A stretch of 64,000 bases of DNA. Origin: Mucilaginibacter rigui. Its GTDB lineage: Bacteria; Bacteroidota; Bacteroidia; Sphingobacteriales; Sphingobacteriaceae. Below, one piece after another: positions 25,749 to 35,116 of the stretch. The stretch covers positions 1 to 64,000 of the forward strand of contig NZ_JACWMW010000007.1 in assembly GCF_014773275.1 (NCBI RefSeq). Reading direction: 5' to 3'. Both the position numbers and the translations under genes were made by a program. The notes under the pieces are model-generated. The model did no database searches, was not told where the DNA came from, and saw only the letters and a program-made list of their open reading frames with translations. How positions within the stretch are numbered: the first letter of the stretch is position 1; every line of letters starts with the position of its first letter.

Positions 25749-26261
25749 TTAGTTAAAGGTAAATTCGTTATTTATCCAATACTCAAGTTTTCCATCTTTA
25801 TCAATATCTATAAGCTTTTCAACATCATTATCACGCTTATGGGCGGGCTCCATATTATACTTTTCAATTACCGCCTTTAGTGCCGCCAGGTTAGCAAGCG
25901 CTTTATTAAAGCCTGTTTTATGTTGTATAGCATATTTACAAAATTGAGACATGTATATAAACCCCAACTGTGGGTTGGTGTCTGACAGGTCCATAATGGC
26001 TTGCTTTAACTCAATAACTACATCAGGTGTGCCCTGGGCCCATTGCAAAATAAACTGGTTTGCGGCTTCTGTTTTTACAGGTTCGGTACCCCAGGGGGTA
26101 CGCATCAGCCAATCGGCGGCCTTTATAATATCGGCCTCATATTTAATATAGTCTTCGTGTTTTTTAAAATGATAATCTTTTGGCACTTCATAGGTTTGTG
26201 CCGATGCCTTCAGGCCTGTAAGCAGTGTTAATAATAAAACAGTGCGGATTATCTTTTCCAT
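25749..26261 (-). CDS. conserved exported protein of unknown function
   Basis: A 170-residue protein with a signal peptide ending LKASAQ at about residue 21. The mature part, DYHFKKHEDYIKYEADIIKAADWLMRTPWGTEP, is mostly helical with several Trp and Tyr, and ends in a short acidic DIDKDGKLEYWINNEF, which looks like an EF-hand-like calcium loop (DxDxDGxLE). The rest was not recognised. It lies 14 bases after the oxidoreductase gene on the same strand and may be cotranscribed with it. Confidence 0.7.
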   Translation of the reverse strand: MEKIIRTVLLLTLLTGLKASAQTYEVPKDYHFKKHEDYIKYEADIIKAADWLMRTPWGTEPVKTEAANQFILQWAQGTPDVVIELKQAIMDLSDTNPQLGFIYMSQFCKYAIQHKTGFNKALANLAALKAVIEKYNMEPAHKRDNDVEKLIDIDKDGKLEYWINNEFTFN

Positions 26262-26275
26262 GTTATTAGCTGATG

Positions 26276-27265
26276 CTAAGATAATTTTATTTTTTGAGAT
26301 ATTGTAAATGAGTCCATTACTTTCATCAAGGCCACCGCTTCATCAATTGTGCAGGGGTTGGGGCCTTCGTTTTTAAAGTACGATACTATTTTTGTGATCA
26401 TGGGCTGCTGGATATGCTCGGGATGGGTAAAGTTTACAGTTTCCTCCCCCTCTTCATTTTTTAAGGTAACAAACGTACCAAAAAATGGAAAGGTGATCTT
26501 CCCTTTTGTACCGATGATCTCGCAAAGATCTGTAGCTTCGGCCGGGGCCACATTAAAGCACCACGAGCCATTTACTACCACTTTATTTTTAAAAACAATC
26601 TGCCCGCAAACATGGTCATCTGCCGGGCTAAATTCTCCCTGATTAAGGCTGTAGCCGGTGTATGCCGCAGGTTCGCCAAAATAAAACAGCATCAGGTCCA
26701 GTTGGTGCGGCGCCAGGTCATGAAAGTAGCCACCACCCGAAAACTCGGGCTGTAAGCGCCAATTGTTTGTATTAGCTTCAGGATTTGGGTTTTGATATTT
26801 CCACATCCTGATCTGTACCGTACGGATCTCGCCCACGGCACCGCTATCAATTAAACTTTTTACATGCAAAAACATGGGCAGCGCGCGGCGGTAATGGGCT
26901 ACGGTAAGCTTAGCGCCGCTTTCCCTTACGGCATCGGCCATTTGCTGCGCTTCCTGTGCGTTGCGGGTAACCGGCTTTTCTACATAAATGTTAAGGCCTT
27001 TCTTAATCGCCCGTAAGGCATACTCCAAATGCGAAGCCGGCGGCGTAGCTATAGATACCGAGTTTACCGCAGGGTCGTTCATCAGGTCTTCAGCATCGCT
27101 GTACCATTTATCAACATGGTGGCGCTGCGCGTAATCGGCGGCCTTTTCGGCATCGCGGCGCATTACGGCAACCAGTTTGCTATCGGCTATTTTATTGTAG
27201 GCTTGCCCGCTCTTTTTTTCGGTTACGTTGCCGCAGCCTATAATACCCCATTGTATTGCTGTCAT
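26276..27265 (-). CDS. Gfo/Idh/MocA family NAD(P)-dependent oxidoreductase
   Basis: A 329-residue sugar or inositol dehydrogenase-like enzyme. The N-terminal Rossmann fold starts WGIIGCGNVTEKKSG. The conserved EKP of the second half is in NIYVEKPVTRNAQEA. The catalytic-domain His/Asp region is FSGGGYFHDLAPHQLDLMLFYFG. No signal peptide is seen, so it acts in the cytoplasm. The substrate is unknown; relatives act on sugars and inositols. It is the middle of a minus-strand row, ligA upstream and a small exported protein gene downstream. Confidence 0.9.
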   Translation of the reverse strand: MTAIQWGIIGCGNVTEKKSGQAYNKIADSKLVAVMRRDAEKAADYAQRHHVDKWYSDAEDLMNDPAVNSVSIATPPASHLEYALRAIKKGLNIYVEKPVTRNAQEAQQMADAVRESGAKLTVAHYRRALPMFLHVKSLIDSGAVGEIRTVQIRMWKYQNPNPEANTNNWRLQPEFSGGGYFHDLAPHQLDLMLFYFGEPAAYTGYSLNQGEFSPADDHVCGQIVFKNKVVVNGSWCFNVAPAEATDLCEIIGTKGKITFPFFGTFVTLKNEEGEETVNFTHPEHIQQPMITKIVSYFKNEGPNPCTIDEAVALMKVMDSFTISQKIKLS

Positions 27266-27279
27266 TTTTGCTTGTATTT

Positions 27280-29295
27280 TTAGCCGATCATCGTCATCAA
27301 TTCGTCGTCACTTATTATCGGGATGTTTAGTTTATTGGCTTTCTCCAGTTTAGCCGGGCCCATGTTATCACCTGCTACCAAAAAGTTCAGCTTGGCAGAT
27401 ATACTGCTCAATATCTTTCCGCCGTTTTGTTCAATCAAATCTTTCAACTCATCGCGCGAATACTTCTCAAACACACCGGAGATGATAAAGCTTTGTCCGC
27501 TTAGTTTTTCGCTCGCCAGGGTTACTTCTTTTTCTTCGGCTATAAATTGCAGGCCGCGCTCCCTCAGCTTCTCTATTTCTGCGCGATGGCTCTCATCGGC
27601 AAAATATTCAGTGATGCTTTCGGCAATCCGGCCGCCTATCTCTTCGGCTGCGGTAAGTTCTTCTGCCGTAGCCGCCATCAGGTTATCAATAGTTTTAAAA
27701 TGCGCTACCAGTTTTTTGGCCACGGTTTCGCCTACATAGCGAATCCCCAGGCCGAACAATACTTTCTCAAAAGGCTGCTGTTTCGATCTCTCGATCCCAT
27801 CCAGCATGTTGTTGATAGATTTCTCACCAAAGCGACCAAGCTGTTTCAACTCATCGGCACGCTCATGCAGGATATAAATATCACTAATGTGTTTAATAAA
27901 ATTATGCCGGTACAGTGTTTCGATGGTCTCGTCGCCCAGGCCATCAATGTTCATGGCTTTACGGCCTATGTAATGCTGCATTTTACCCACAATTTGCGGT
28001 GGGCAGCCTTCATCATTAGGGCAATACCACGCAGCTTCGCCCTCGGTGCGTAATAGCAGCGTGCCACAAGCGGGGCAATGGGTTATATATTCAATGGCTT
28101 TTGCACCGGGCTTGCGTTTATCCAAATTTACGCTGATAATTTTAGGGATTATCTCCCCTCCCTTTTCTACATAAACGGTATCGTGTTCATGCAGTTTAAG
28201 GCGCTCGGTTATTTCGTCGGCGTTGTGCAGTGTGGCACGTTTTACGGTTGTACCAGCCAATAATACCGGTTTTAAATTGGCTACCGGTGTAACTGCGCCA
28301 GTGCGGCCAACCTGGTAGGTAACGGCCAGCAATTCTGTCTCTACCCTTTCTGCTTTAAACTTATAGGAGATAGCCCAACGTGGCGATTTGGCGGTGAAGC
28401 CCAGTTCCTGCTGCTGCGAATAATTGTTTATTTTAATAACTATCCCATCGATATCATAACTCAGGTTATGGCGTTCGGTATCCCAGTGGCTTATAAACTC
28501 AAGCACGCCGTTGATATCGCTCACCAAACGGCTATGGTTATCTACATGAAAACCCCAGCTTTTTACAGCTTCCAGGCTTTCCCAATGGGTTTTAAATAAC
28601 GTTTTTTCGGTATATAAGCCGTATAAGAAACAATCCAGCGGGCGGCGGGCCACCTCTGCCGAGTCCTGCAGTTTCATGGTACCCGATGCAAAGTTACGGG
28701 GATTGGCATAAGGTACTTCTCCGTTATCAACACGTTCCTTGTTCAGGCGTTCAAAGGCTTTCAGATGCATAAACACCTCTCCCCGGATCTCGAACATGTC
28801 CGGGTAATTACCCGTATTCAGTTTCTTTGGGATAGTATGAATAGTGCGTACATTAGTGGTCACCTCATCCCCCTGTGTGCCATCGCCACGGGTAACCGCG
28901 CGCGACAGTTTCCCATCCACATACGTAAGGCTCATTGATAAGCCGTCGAACTTCAGTTCGCATACATATTCAAAATTATCACCAATAGCCTTGCGGATGC
29001 GCTGGTCAAAATCAATCAACTCCTGCTCGTTATAGGTGTTGCCTAATGAGAGCATGGGCCAGCGGTGCTTCACGGTCACAAATTCTTTAGTGATATCGCC
29101 ACCAACTACCTGTGTTGGCGATTCGGGGTCGGCAAACTCAGGGAATTGCTTTTCCAGCTTGCTTAATTGCTCAAGCTTTTGGTCAAATTCGTAATCAGAA
29201 ATAGTAGGCATAGCCAGCACATAGTAGTTATAAGTGTGCTGTCTTAATTCGGCAGTAAGCGCTTGTATCTGGTCTTTTGCTTCGGTGGGCGACAT
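27280..29295 (-). CDS. ligA: NAD-dependent DNA ligase
   Basis: A 671-residue replicative ligase that seals nicks with NAD. The adenylated Lys115 lies in the motif KFDG (CELKFDGLSMSL). Motifs follow in normal order: FEIRGEV, GIVIKIN and RWAISYKF. A four-Cys zinc finger is CPACG...WYCPNDEGCP. Helix-hairpin-helix repeats and a C-terminal BRCT domain (about 590-671) complete the protein. Length and order are standard. The ATG at 29295 is preceded five bases upstream by TATCTTCG, one base from the -7 consensus, so this transcript too may have a very short leader. Confidence 0.97.
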   Translation of the reverse strand: MSPTEAKDQIQALTAELRQHTYNYYVLAMPTISDYEFDQKLEQLSKLEKQFPEFADPESPTQVVGGDITKEFVTVKHRWPMLSLGNTYNEQELIDFDQRIRKAIGDNFEYVCELKFDGLSMSLTYVDGKLSRAVTRGDGTQGDEVTTNVRTIHTIPKKLNTGNYPDMFEIRGEVFMHLKAFERLNKERVDNGEVPYANPRNFASGTMKLQDSAEVARRPLDCFLYGLYTEKTLFKTHWESLEAVKSWGFHVDNHSRLVSDINGVLEFISHWDTERHNLSYDIDGIVIKINNYSQQQELGFTAKSPRWAISYKFKAERVETELLAVTYQVGRTGAVTPVANLKPVLLAGTTVKRATLHNADEITERLKLHEHDTVYVEKGGEIIPKIISVNLDKRKPGAKAIEYITHCPACGTLLLRTEGEAAWYCPNDEGCPPQIVGKMQHYIGRKAMNIDGLGDETIETLYRHNFIKHISDIYILHERADELKQLGRFGEKSINNMLDGIERSKQQPFEKVLFGLGIRYVGETVAKKLVAHFKTIDNLMAATAEELTAAEEIGGRIAESITEYFADESHRAEIEKLRERGLQFIAEEKEVTLASEKLSGQSFIISGVFEKYSRDELKDLIEQNGGKILSSISAKLNFLVAGDNMGPAKLEKANKLNIPIISDDELMTMIG

Positions 29296-29346
29296 AGTAG
29301 CGAAGATAGGAATTGTTGTTTAGCTATGATAATATCAAATAATGAA

Positions 29347-30195
29347 TTACTTAATCACATCCATAACAGCTACTACCGGGTAATGATCTGACGGGGTGCG
29401 GCCATGGTAGGTATTGGTTAATATACCGTAGCGTTTTACCTTAAATTGTTTGGTCACAAAAATATGGTCGATGCGTTTGTCGCCGGCTGTATTGGCATTA
29501 AACTCGTTAAAGGTATCGCTTGGCGCAAGTTTTATGGGCGACAGCACGTAGCTATCCTTCAGCAAACCCGAGTTATTGATCACCGCGTAGCTATCTGATG
29601 TTTGGTCTACATTAAAATCGCCGGTGAGGATGGTTGGCATAGTGCCTGCCATTTGTTTAATTTTTGCCAGTACCAGCCTGGCGCTTTCGCGGCGGGCAAC
29701 CACACCTATGTGATCCATATGCAGGTTAAAAAAGTAAAAAGTAAAGCCGGTTTTAATTTCACGGAATTGCGCCCAGGTGCATATACGCGGTAAGGCAGCA
29801 TCCCAGCCCTTGTTGGGTTTATCGGTAACTGTCGACATCCAGAAGTTTCCTGTTTTTAACACCTTAAACTTATCCGACTTATAAAATATCGCGGAATATT
29901 CGCCGGCTTGCTTACCATCGTCGCGGCCTATGCCAAGCCATTTGTAACCCGGCATACTATCGGCCATATTAACCAACTGATGGTGCTTGCCCTCTTGGGT
30001 GCCAAATATATCTACATCTTCAAAAAGCATTAATTTTGTTATCCACGGGTAGCGTTGCCCCCAGCCGTTGCCCGCAGTTGAATCGCCCCCATTTGCATTA
30101 CGCAAATTATAGGTGCCAAATTTAAATTGCTGTGCCCGGGTAAAAGTAGCCGTAGCAGTAAGCAACAGCAGGATGAGTGTTATTTTGATTTTCAT
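29347..30195 (-). CDS. exported endonuclease/exonuclease/phosphatase family protein
   Basis: A 282-residue exported enzyme with a signal peptide ending TRAQ at about residue 22. It has the EEP fold: FGTYNLRNANGGDS (first Asn), GTQEGKHHQL (metal-binding Glu), YFFNLHMDHIGVVARR (catalytic His), TGDFNVDQTSD (Asp and Asn) and SDHYPVVAVMDVI (Asp and His). All six family motifs are intact. It probably cleaves a phosphodiester or phosphomonoester outside the cytoplasm; sphingomyelinase-like or nuclease-like roles both fit. A stack of repeats separates it from the membrane protein gene upstream. Confidence 0.88.
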   Translation of the reverse strand: MKIKITLILLLLTATATFTRAQQFKFGTYNLRNANGGDSTAGNGWGQRYPWITKLMLFEDVDIFGTQEGKHHQLVNMADSMPGYKWLGIGRDDGKQAGEYSAIFYKSDKFKVLKTGNFWMSTVTDKPNKGWDAALPRICTWAQFREIKTGFTFYFFNLHMDHIGVVARRESARLVLAKIKQMAGTMPTILTGDFNVDQTSDSYAVINNSGLLKDSYVLSPIKLAPSDTFNEFNANTAGDKRIDHIFVTKQFKVKRYGILTNTYHGRTPSDHYPVVAVMDVIK

Positions 30196-30224
30196 GGTAG
30201 GAGAAATTGATATGCAAATATAAA

Positions 30225-30346
30225 ATCATTGCCGTCCCATTTATGGGAAGGATCAATAAATTTGCTAATTGGCTTTAGCCAAATGATTTCGGCTAAAGCC
30301 GGGGGAATTTATTATTGGTTATCCGTTGGCTGAAGCCAACGGCAAT
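30225..30346. repeat. nested inverted repeats between two minus-strand genes
   Basis: The pair GGCTTTAGCC (30271-30280) and GGCTAAAGCC (30291-30300) form a 10-bp stem with a 10-base loop. An outer pair TCATTGCCGT / ACGGCAATGA encloses it, and the right side holds a local CCGTTGGCTGAAGCCAACGG palindrome. No gene was found in the 30196-30386 gap. Confidence 0.75.
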
Positions 30347-30386
30347 GAACAGAGAAAACCACTCACCGCTCTCTATTCACCAATCT

Positions 30387-32450
30387 CTAAATTTCCCCTT
30401 CGCGCTTCCTCAAAAACCACTCGGTACTAAGCAGCAATAATAGCAGCACAAACACCCATTTCACATCTACCAGGTCAGTGTAGCGCTTATCCTCATAAAC
30501 AACGGTTTTGATATTTTCGTTTTTGCGGATCAACCCGGCCAGTTTGCTTATTTGTGATGGCAGCAACATTTGCCCGCCGGATTGCGCAGCCATGTTTCGC
30601 AGCAAGCCATGGTTGGCTGTACTTTGTCGGTTCTCCAGGTTTAACGGCTTGATGGTTATTTGTCCGTTTGCCGTAAAGGCCTGCTTGCCATTGGCAGTAG
30701 TGGCGGTGTATGTGTATTCGCCAACCGGCAACGTGCCCGCGTTTAGCTGGTAACTTTGCCCCGTGCGGGTAAACAGGAAGCTATAATTCTTACCCGACCG
30801 GCTCTTCAGGTTGATCTTTACATCCGGTGTGTTGATCAGCTCCAGTGCATCGTTATATAGTTCGGCATTGAGGAATATATTTTCGCCCTCATCAAAAACA
30901 TTTTTAGCGGCATATACCCTAAACCGCTGGCGGTTGGCATTGGCAGTAAGGTATTGGACGGTTTGGCTTAACAGTTCCTCTACCGCGTGGTGATTGCCAA
31001 ACTCACGGTATTCGGCCAGTTGCCAGCGCCATAAACCCTCGCCGGTTAGGGCGGCTGTTTTGCGGCCTGCTTCGTCATTAAAAGCAAGCAGGGGGTAGTT
31101 GGTTTCTACATTGCCTATTTTTTGTTTGAACAATACCGACGAGGTGCCCGATGCTTCATAGCTTCCAAATGGTGATATCAACGGCGGCAACTTGCTTATT
31201 TTATCGCGGGTAGAATCTGTTAAGGTAAAAGCCGAAAACGTGCTAACCGGCTGCGCAAACGCTTCCTGCACTTCCTGCCTGCCTGCGTTTATTTTTACTG
31301 CTTTTTGTGCATTATTAAAAGCTTGCAGATCGGCCTGCGTTCCGGCAATATACCAAAGCGGGATTTTGCTTTGCAGCAGGGTTTGTAGTTTGCCATAGCT
31401 GCCTGCCGATAGCTGGTAAAGAATAGCAAGGCTATAATCTGCCAGTTTTACGGAAGCTACATCGCTTACCAAACTGGTTTTCACCTCAAAGTTTTTGTTG
31501 CTTTCTATGGCTTGTTTCAGTACGCTGATATCAGGGTTAACGCCGTCGTAAAGCAACACTACCTTTTGCCGGGCATCAAGCACATCTATGTAAATGCTTT
31601 CGGTATTGTTTTGTACCGATAGTTCGTTTTTTACAGGGGCCAAACTGACGGTGAATTTGCGGATGCCTTTTTTATCCGCATTCAGTTTTACCGGGATAAC
31701 TTTTTTAAACGCCGCCGATGTGATACTGATGTTTTGGGTATGCACCTGCCTGCCATCTTCGGCAATGATTAGGTGCATGTTCTCGCCTGCGCTTTGGTAA
31801 GCTTCGGCCAGTATCTCCACCTCAAAATCATTTCCCAGAAAAGCTGTTTTATTATAGTTCACATTGCTGAGCAACAAATCGCGCCGGGGCACGGTATCGC
31901 CAAGGGCAATGGTATAAATATTGGTTTTGATGTTGCGCGCTTCGTATTGCGGATCGGTGCCCAGGTTATACAGGCCATCGGTAGCCAACACCAGGGCCCC
32001 TATGTTACGGTTCACAAAACGCTCGTTCAGTTGGTTAAGAGCGTTTGAAATATCGGTTTGCTTTCCATTAAACTTATTAGACAGGCTATCTTTTAGTTCT
32101 TTATCGAAATGAAACTCGTGCACTTCATAATCGTTACCTAATTCTTTTTTTAGGGCTTCGCCCCACCCCTCTGCAAGAGCATTCTTACCAAATAATTTTA
32201 TAGATTCGGAATTATCCTGCGCTATCAACACCAGCGGCTTTTGCGGCTGGTAACTTGTTGAGCGCACCAAAGGTGACACCAGTAACAGCGCCAAAAAGCT
32301 TATTACTAAAGCCCGCAAGGCAAACAGCGTATACCGTATGCTTTTTACCAGTTGCACTGGTTGGCGATACATGAACCACGCATACAACAAGCCTAAAACC
32401 AGGCAGGCAGGCAGCCACCACCCCGAAACCGATCCCCAGGTAAGTGACAT
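30387..32450 (-). CDS. large membrane-anchored VWA-like protein of unknown function
   Basis: A 687-residue protein with two N-terminal helices (about 10-26 and 38-60), a long periplasmic or cell-surface part and one C-terminal helix (about 660-680) with a basic end, LRKREGEI. After the second helix it reads PLVLIAQDNSESIKLF, like a von Willebrand A domain start (DxSxS; here DNSES). IGALVLATDGLYNLGTDP fits the later VWA TDG motif. Beta-sandwich modules follow (residues about 480-640). Similar BatA/VWA-like proteins occur in Bacteroidota. No MoxR ATPase gene is beside it. Function unknown; protein binding is inferred. Confidence 0.75.
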   Translation of the reverse strand: MSLTWGSVSGWWLPACLVLGLLYAWFMYRQPVQLVKSIRYTLFALRALVISFLALLLVSPLVRSTSYQPQKPLVLIAQDNSESIKLFGKNALAEGWGEALKKELGNDYEVHEFHFDKELKDSLSNKFNGKQTDISNALNQLNERFVNRNIGALVLATDGLYNLGTDPQYEARNIKTNIYTIALGDTVPRRDLLLSNVNYNKTAFLGNDFEVEILAEAYQSAGENMHLIIAEDGRQVHTQNISITSAAFKKVIPVKLNADKKGIRKFTVSLAPVKNELSVQNNTESIYIDVLDARQKVVLLYDGVNPDISVLKQAIESNKNFEVKTSLVSDVASVKLADYSLAILYQLSAGSYGKLQTLLQSKIPLWYIAGTQADLQAFNNAQKAVKINAGRQEVQEAFAQPVSTFSAFTLTDSTRDKISKLPPLISPFGSYEASGTSSVLFKQKIGNVETNYPLLAFNDEAGRKTAALTGEGLWRWQLAEYREFGNHHAVEELLSQTVQYLTANANRQRFRVYAAKNVFDEGENIFLNAELYNDALELINTPDVKINLKSRSGKNYSFLFTRTGQSYQLNAGTLPVGEYTYTATTANGKQAFTANGQITIKPLNLENRQSTANHGLLRNMAAQSGGQMLLPSQISKLAGLIRKNENIKTVVYEDKRYTDLVDVKWVFVLLLLLLSTEWFLRKREGEI

Positions 32451-32764
32451 TTTTTAGTAAATAGTGATTAGTGACTTGTTAATTAGGCGCATAACATCCA
32501 TACCCGCAAAATGCGAAAATATTGTGGAATGGGATTAATTAAATATTTACATTATAATGCCGGTTTGCTAACCAATTACGGCAACAAGTGTTCACGTTCA
32601 CACCACGGGCAGAACGTGAACATTATTTAACACCTGATAATCAGATACATGAAAAAACCTAAATGACAAAACAGTGCCAGCATTAATATTCCAGAATAAT
32701 GTTTTGAGTTTTATTTTCAATTTGGGTGGAATTGTTAGACTTGAGGGATGACAGAGATAGGTGT
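32451..32764. other. 314-base gene-free stretch with one palindrome
   Basis: No gene was found. A perfect 11-bp inverted repeat TGTTCACGTTC / GAACGTGAACA with a 12-base gap lies at 32589-32622. It has no T run, so it may be an operator or a weak terminator for the unknown gene at 32765. The rest is AT-rich and shows no clear signal. Confidence 0.55.
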
Positions 32765-33424
32765 TTATTTATTCAATTGCTCGATTATTCCAAACTTTTG
32801 CCCTTGAGAAACAAAAAAACTTTTGAGCATATCCCATTTTTGATCACAATAGTCTATTTCATGAGTTTGGGATGAACTGTAATAATATTTATGACAATGA
32901 AAGCATATCTCAATATATTCGGTTACTTTACCCTTACTATCCATAAATAAAATAGCATTTGCAGGCATATAACACTTTACCCCCGGGTTGGCGTAGTCAT
33001 CAGGCTGTTTTATTGGTTTCCTGGCTACGTTATACATAATGTCCGTTAAAGAGTCAATCGCTCTTTTAGACAGATCGCGCATTTCTATTACCCTACAATA
33101 ATTTATAAAAAAATTACTCTTTGCCATTGGCGAAAATACCTGCATAGTATCCTCTGCGGGTATATGATCCAAGGCACTTATTGTTCCAGGTTCTGTTATA
33201 TGGATGAGCACATTTTCGCCTTGATGATAAGATATTAGGCGAACATTTACAGCTTTGGAAAAGGGAAAAAATGTACGCCGCTCATTAGCATTAAAGCGGT
33301 ACTGGTAAGAGCAATCATTATAGCCTTCGTAGTACCGTCGTACTCTTGGTGCCTTAAACACCTTGCCTTGTCCTAAAACAATACATGGAAGGATGATAAA
33401 AGTTATCAGCAAAAGCTTTTTCAT
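32765..33424 (-). CDS. exported protein of unknown function, tandem paralogue 1
   Basis: A 219-residue protein with a signal peptide ending IVLGQ at about residue 19. It is a clear paralogue of the gene upstream (33421-34119). Shared blocks are ANAILFMDSKGKVTEYIE, the Cys-rich ICFHCHKYY, a triple Ser, EIDYCDQKW and FFVSQGQKFG. The Cys/His spacing CFxCxK and a third Cys in YCD could bind a metal or make disulfides. No named family was recognised. The start overlaps the upstream stop by four bases (ATGA). It is not similar to cytochromes, as no CxxCH haem site exists. Confidence 0.75.
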   Translation of the reverse strand: MKKLLLITFIILPCIVLGQGKVFKAPRVRRYYEGYNDCSYQYRFNANERRTFFPFSKAVNVRLISYHQGENVLIHITEPGTISALDHIPAEDTMQVFSPMAKSNFFINYCRVIEMRDLSKRAIDSLTDIMYNVARKPIKQPDDYANPGVKCYMPANAILFMDSKGKVTEYIEICFHCHKYYYSSSQTHEIDYCDQKWDMLKSFFVSQGQKFGIIEQLNK

Positions 33425-34119
33425 TCGTTGTTTATAGTTTTAGGGTCAGCTCCATACTTAATACCTTGTGACAAAAAATACTTTCGTAACAGTTCGTATT
33501 TATTATCACAGTATTCAATCTCCGCTACCTTGGAAGAACTCCAGAAATGGTGCATACAGCTAAAGCATACTTCCAAATATTGAGTGACATTACCTTTACT
33601 ATCTATAAATAATACAGCGTTCCTGGGTTCATAGCAACTTGCTCCATTTATAATAGTAAAAGTCGGCTTTTTCACAGGTGTATAACCAACGTTGTACAAT
33701 ATATCTGTCAATGAATCTATCCCGGCAACGTTAAGGGTCTTTATCTCTTTTATTTTTCGGAAGTTCAAATAATATTTATTCTTTGCCATCGCGGTCAGAA
33801 CCGATACCGTATCCCGCTCCGATTTATCGCCGCTTATGATCTTACCCTTTTCACCGTATATAACCGCATCAGGTCCAAATATCTCAGCCTGGTAAGAAAT
33901 TAGTTTTATAGTAACAGCTCCACTAAACGGGAAAAAGGCACGTCGTTGTTTGGCATTGTATTTATTTTGGTGAAAACATTGACTATGTTTCTCTGCAAAA
34001 ACATTTTCTTCTTTTGTAAAAGGATGTGGTAGTGGCGCAGGGAGACGGCTTTGCTTCTGCGCAAATGACAGAGATGGAAAAACAAGCGCAAAAAGAAGTA
34101 ACAGAAGAGTTCTTTTCAT
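33421..34119 (-). CDS. exported protein of unknown function, tandem paralogue 2
   Basis: A 232-residue protein with a signal peptide ending SLSFAQ at about residue 20. Paralogue of the downstream gene. Shared features are QRRAFFPFSGAVTIKLISYQ, a repeated LTDILYNV segment, PRNAVLFIDSKGNVTQYLE, CFSCMHHFWSSS, EIEYCDNKYELL and a YFLSQGIKYG tail. Here the Cys motif is CFSCMHH. The 4-base overlap makes it the first gene of a two-gene operon produced by tandem duplication. No family recognised; probably an envelope protein with a metal site or disulfide. Confidence 0.75.
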   Translation of the reverse strand: MKRTLLLLLFALVFPSLSFAQKQSRLPAPLPHPFTKEENVFAEKHSQCFHQNKYNAKQRRAFFPFSGAVTIKLISYQAEIFGPDAVIYGEKGKIISGDKSERDTVSVLTAMAKNKYYLNFRKIKEIKTLNVAGIDSLTDILYNVGYTPVKKPTFTIINGASCYEPRNAVLFIDSKGNVTQYLEVCFSCMHHFWSSSKVAEIEYCDNKYELLRKYFLSQGIKYGADPKTINNE

Positions 34120-34149
34120 TATTCAGGTTTATCAACCCAATATAAAATA

Positions 34150-34182
34150 AAAAAAAGCCAAAACCTGCTTTTGGTTTTGACT
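34150..34182 (-). terminator. rho-independent terminator after fabG
   Basis: On the minus strand, AGTCAAAACC and GGTTTTGGCT form a 10-bp stem (one non-Watson-Crick position) around a 7-base loop and are followed by eight T. It lies between fabG and the next gene on that strand. Confidence 0.85.
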
Positions 34183-34208
34183 TTTGAATTTTTCCTTTTG
34201 ACTTACTC

Positions 34209-34952
34209 TTACAACATCCCGCCATCAACAGGGATAACCTGCCCGGTGATATAGGCTGCCATGTCTGACGCCAGGAACACGCAGGCATTGGCTACGTCGG
34301 CTGTTTCGCCGGCACGTTTCAACGGTATAGCTGCTGTCCATCCTTCTACCACTTTAGGGTCTAAAACATCAGTCATTTCTGTGCGGATAAAGCCCGGTGC
34401 AACTACGTTGGTACGGATATTACGTGAGCCTAACTCTTTAGCTACCGATTTTGAGAAACCAATGATACCTGCTTTTGAGGCTGCATAATTAGCCTGGCCG
34501 GCATTACCCTGCACCCCTACTACCGAACTCATGTTGATGAACACACCTTTACGGGCTTTCATCATAATTTTTGAGGCGGCCTTGGTAACATTGAATATTG
34601 ATTTAAGGTTTACGTTCAGCACCTCGTCCCATTGCTCCTCGGTCATGCGCATCAACAGGCCGTCTTTGGTGATACCGGCATTGTTTACTACAATATCCAA
34701 TGTACCAAAATCGGCAACAATATCGTTGATCAGTTTTTCGGCTTCGTCAAATTTCGAGGCATCACTGCGGTAACCTTTTACCTGCGTGCCAAAGCTTTGC
34801 AGTTCCTGCTCAAGTGCCTGGCCTTTTTCAACAGACGATAAATATGTAAAGGCAACATTAGCGCCATGCTCAGCAAATTTCTCGGCTATGGTGCGTCCTA
34901 TTCCTTTTGATGCACCTGTAATAAGTGCGGTTTTTCCTTCAAGTAATTTCAT
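34209..34952 (-). CDS. fabG: 3-oxoacyl-[acyl-carrier-protein] reductase
   Basis: A 247-residue short-chain dehydrogenase that reduces 3-oxoacyl-ACP with NADPH in fatty acid elongation. The cofactor loop is TGASKGIGR (residues 12-20). NNAG is at about 90-93. The catalytic Ser142/143, Tyr156 and Lys160 lie in INMSSVVG and QANYAASKAG. VAPGFIRTEMTD and the final GQVIPVDGGM are standard FabG features. The gene is alone here, not in a fab cluster, so a related reductase role cannot be fully excluded. Confidence 0.92.
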   Translation of the reverse strand: MKLLEGKTALITGASKGIGRTIAEKFAEHGANVAFTYLSSVEKGQALEQELQSFGTQVKGYRSDASKFDEAEKLINDIVADFGTLDIVVNNAGITKDGLLMRMTEEQWDEVLNVNLKSIFNVTKAASKIMMKARKGVFINMSSVVGVQGNAGQANYAASKAGIIGFSKSVAKELGSRNIRTNVVAPGFIRTEMTDVLDPKVVEGWTAAIPLKRAGETADVANACVFLASDMAAYITGQVIPVDGGML

Positions 34953-35058
34953 AATTTAAGTATGAGTTTTTCGAGTGCGTGAAGGTAAGGAATTAACAGG
35001 AAAGTCGGAAAGAATTAGTCTATAGCCAGCGACTACGATTTATATGAGCGGCCCTAAA

Positions 35059-35095
35059 AAGCAATTCCACAGGAGAAAGGCCATCCTGTGGAATT
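35059..35095 (-). terminator. rho-independent terminator after the Cys-rich gene pair
   Basis: A perfect 12-bp stem AATTCCACAGGA / TCCTGTGGAATT with a 9-base loop. On the minus strand it is followed by GCTTTTTAG, which supplies the T run after the gene at 35117. Confidence 0.9.
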
Positions 35096-35116
35096 ACTTT
35101 TTTAGTTGATCAATTG

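Noticed and set aside
32765..34119. The CFHCH-type motifs as haem c sites
   Set aside because: The haem motif needs CxxCH; here it is CFHCHK and CFSCMH, so the second Cys is not followed directly by His.
33906..34288. Minus-strand frames overlapping the unknown exported gene and the fabG end
   Set aside because: They cross the fabG terminator and the true gene's start in another frame; shadows.
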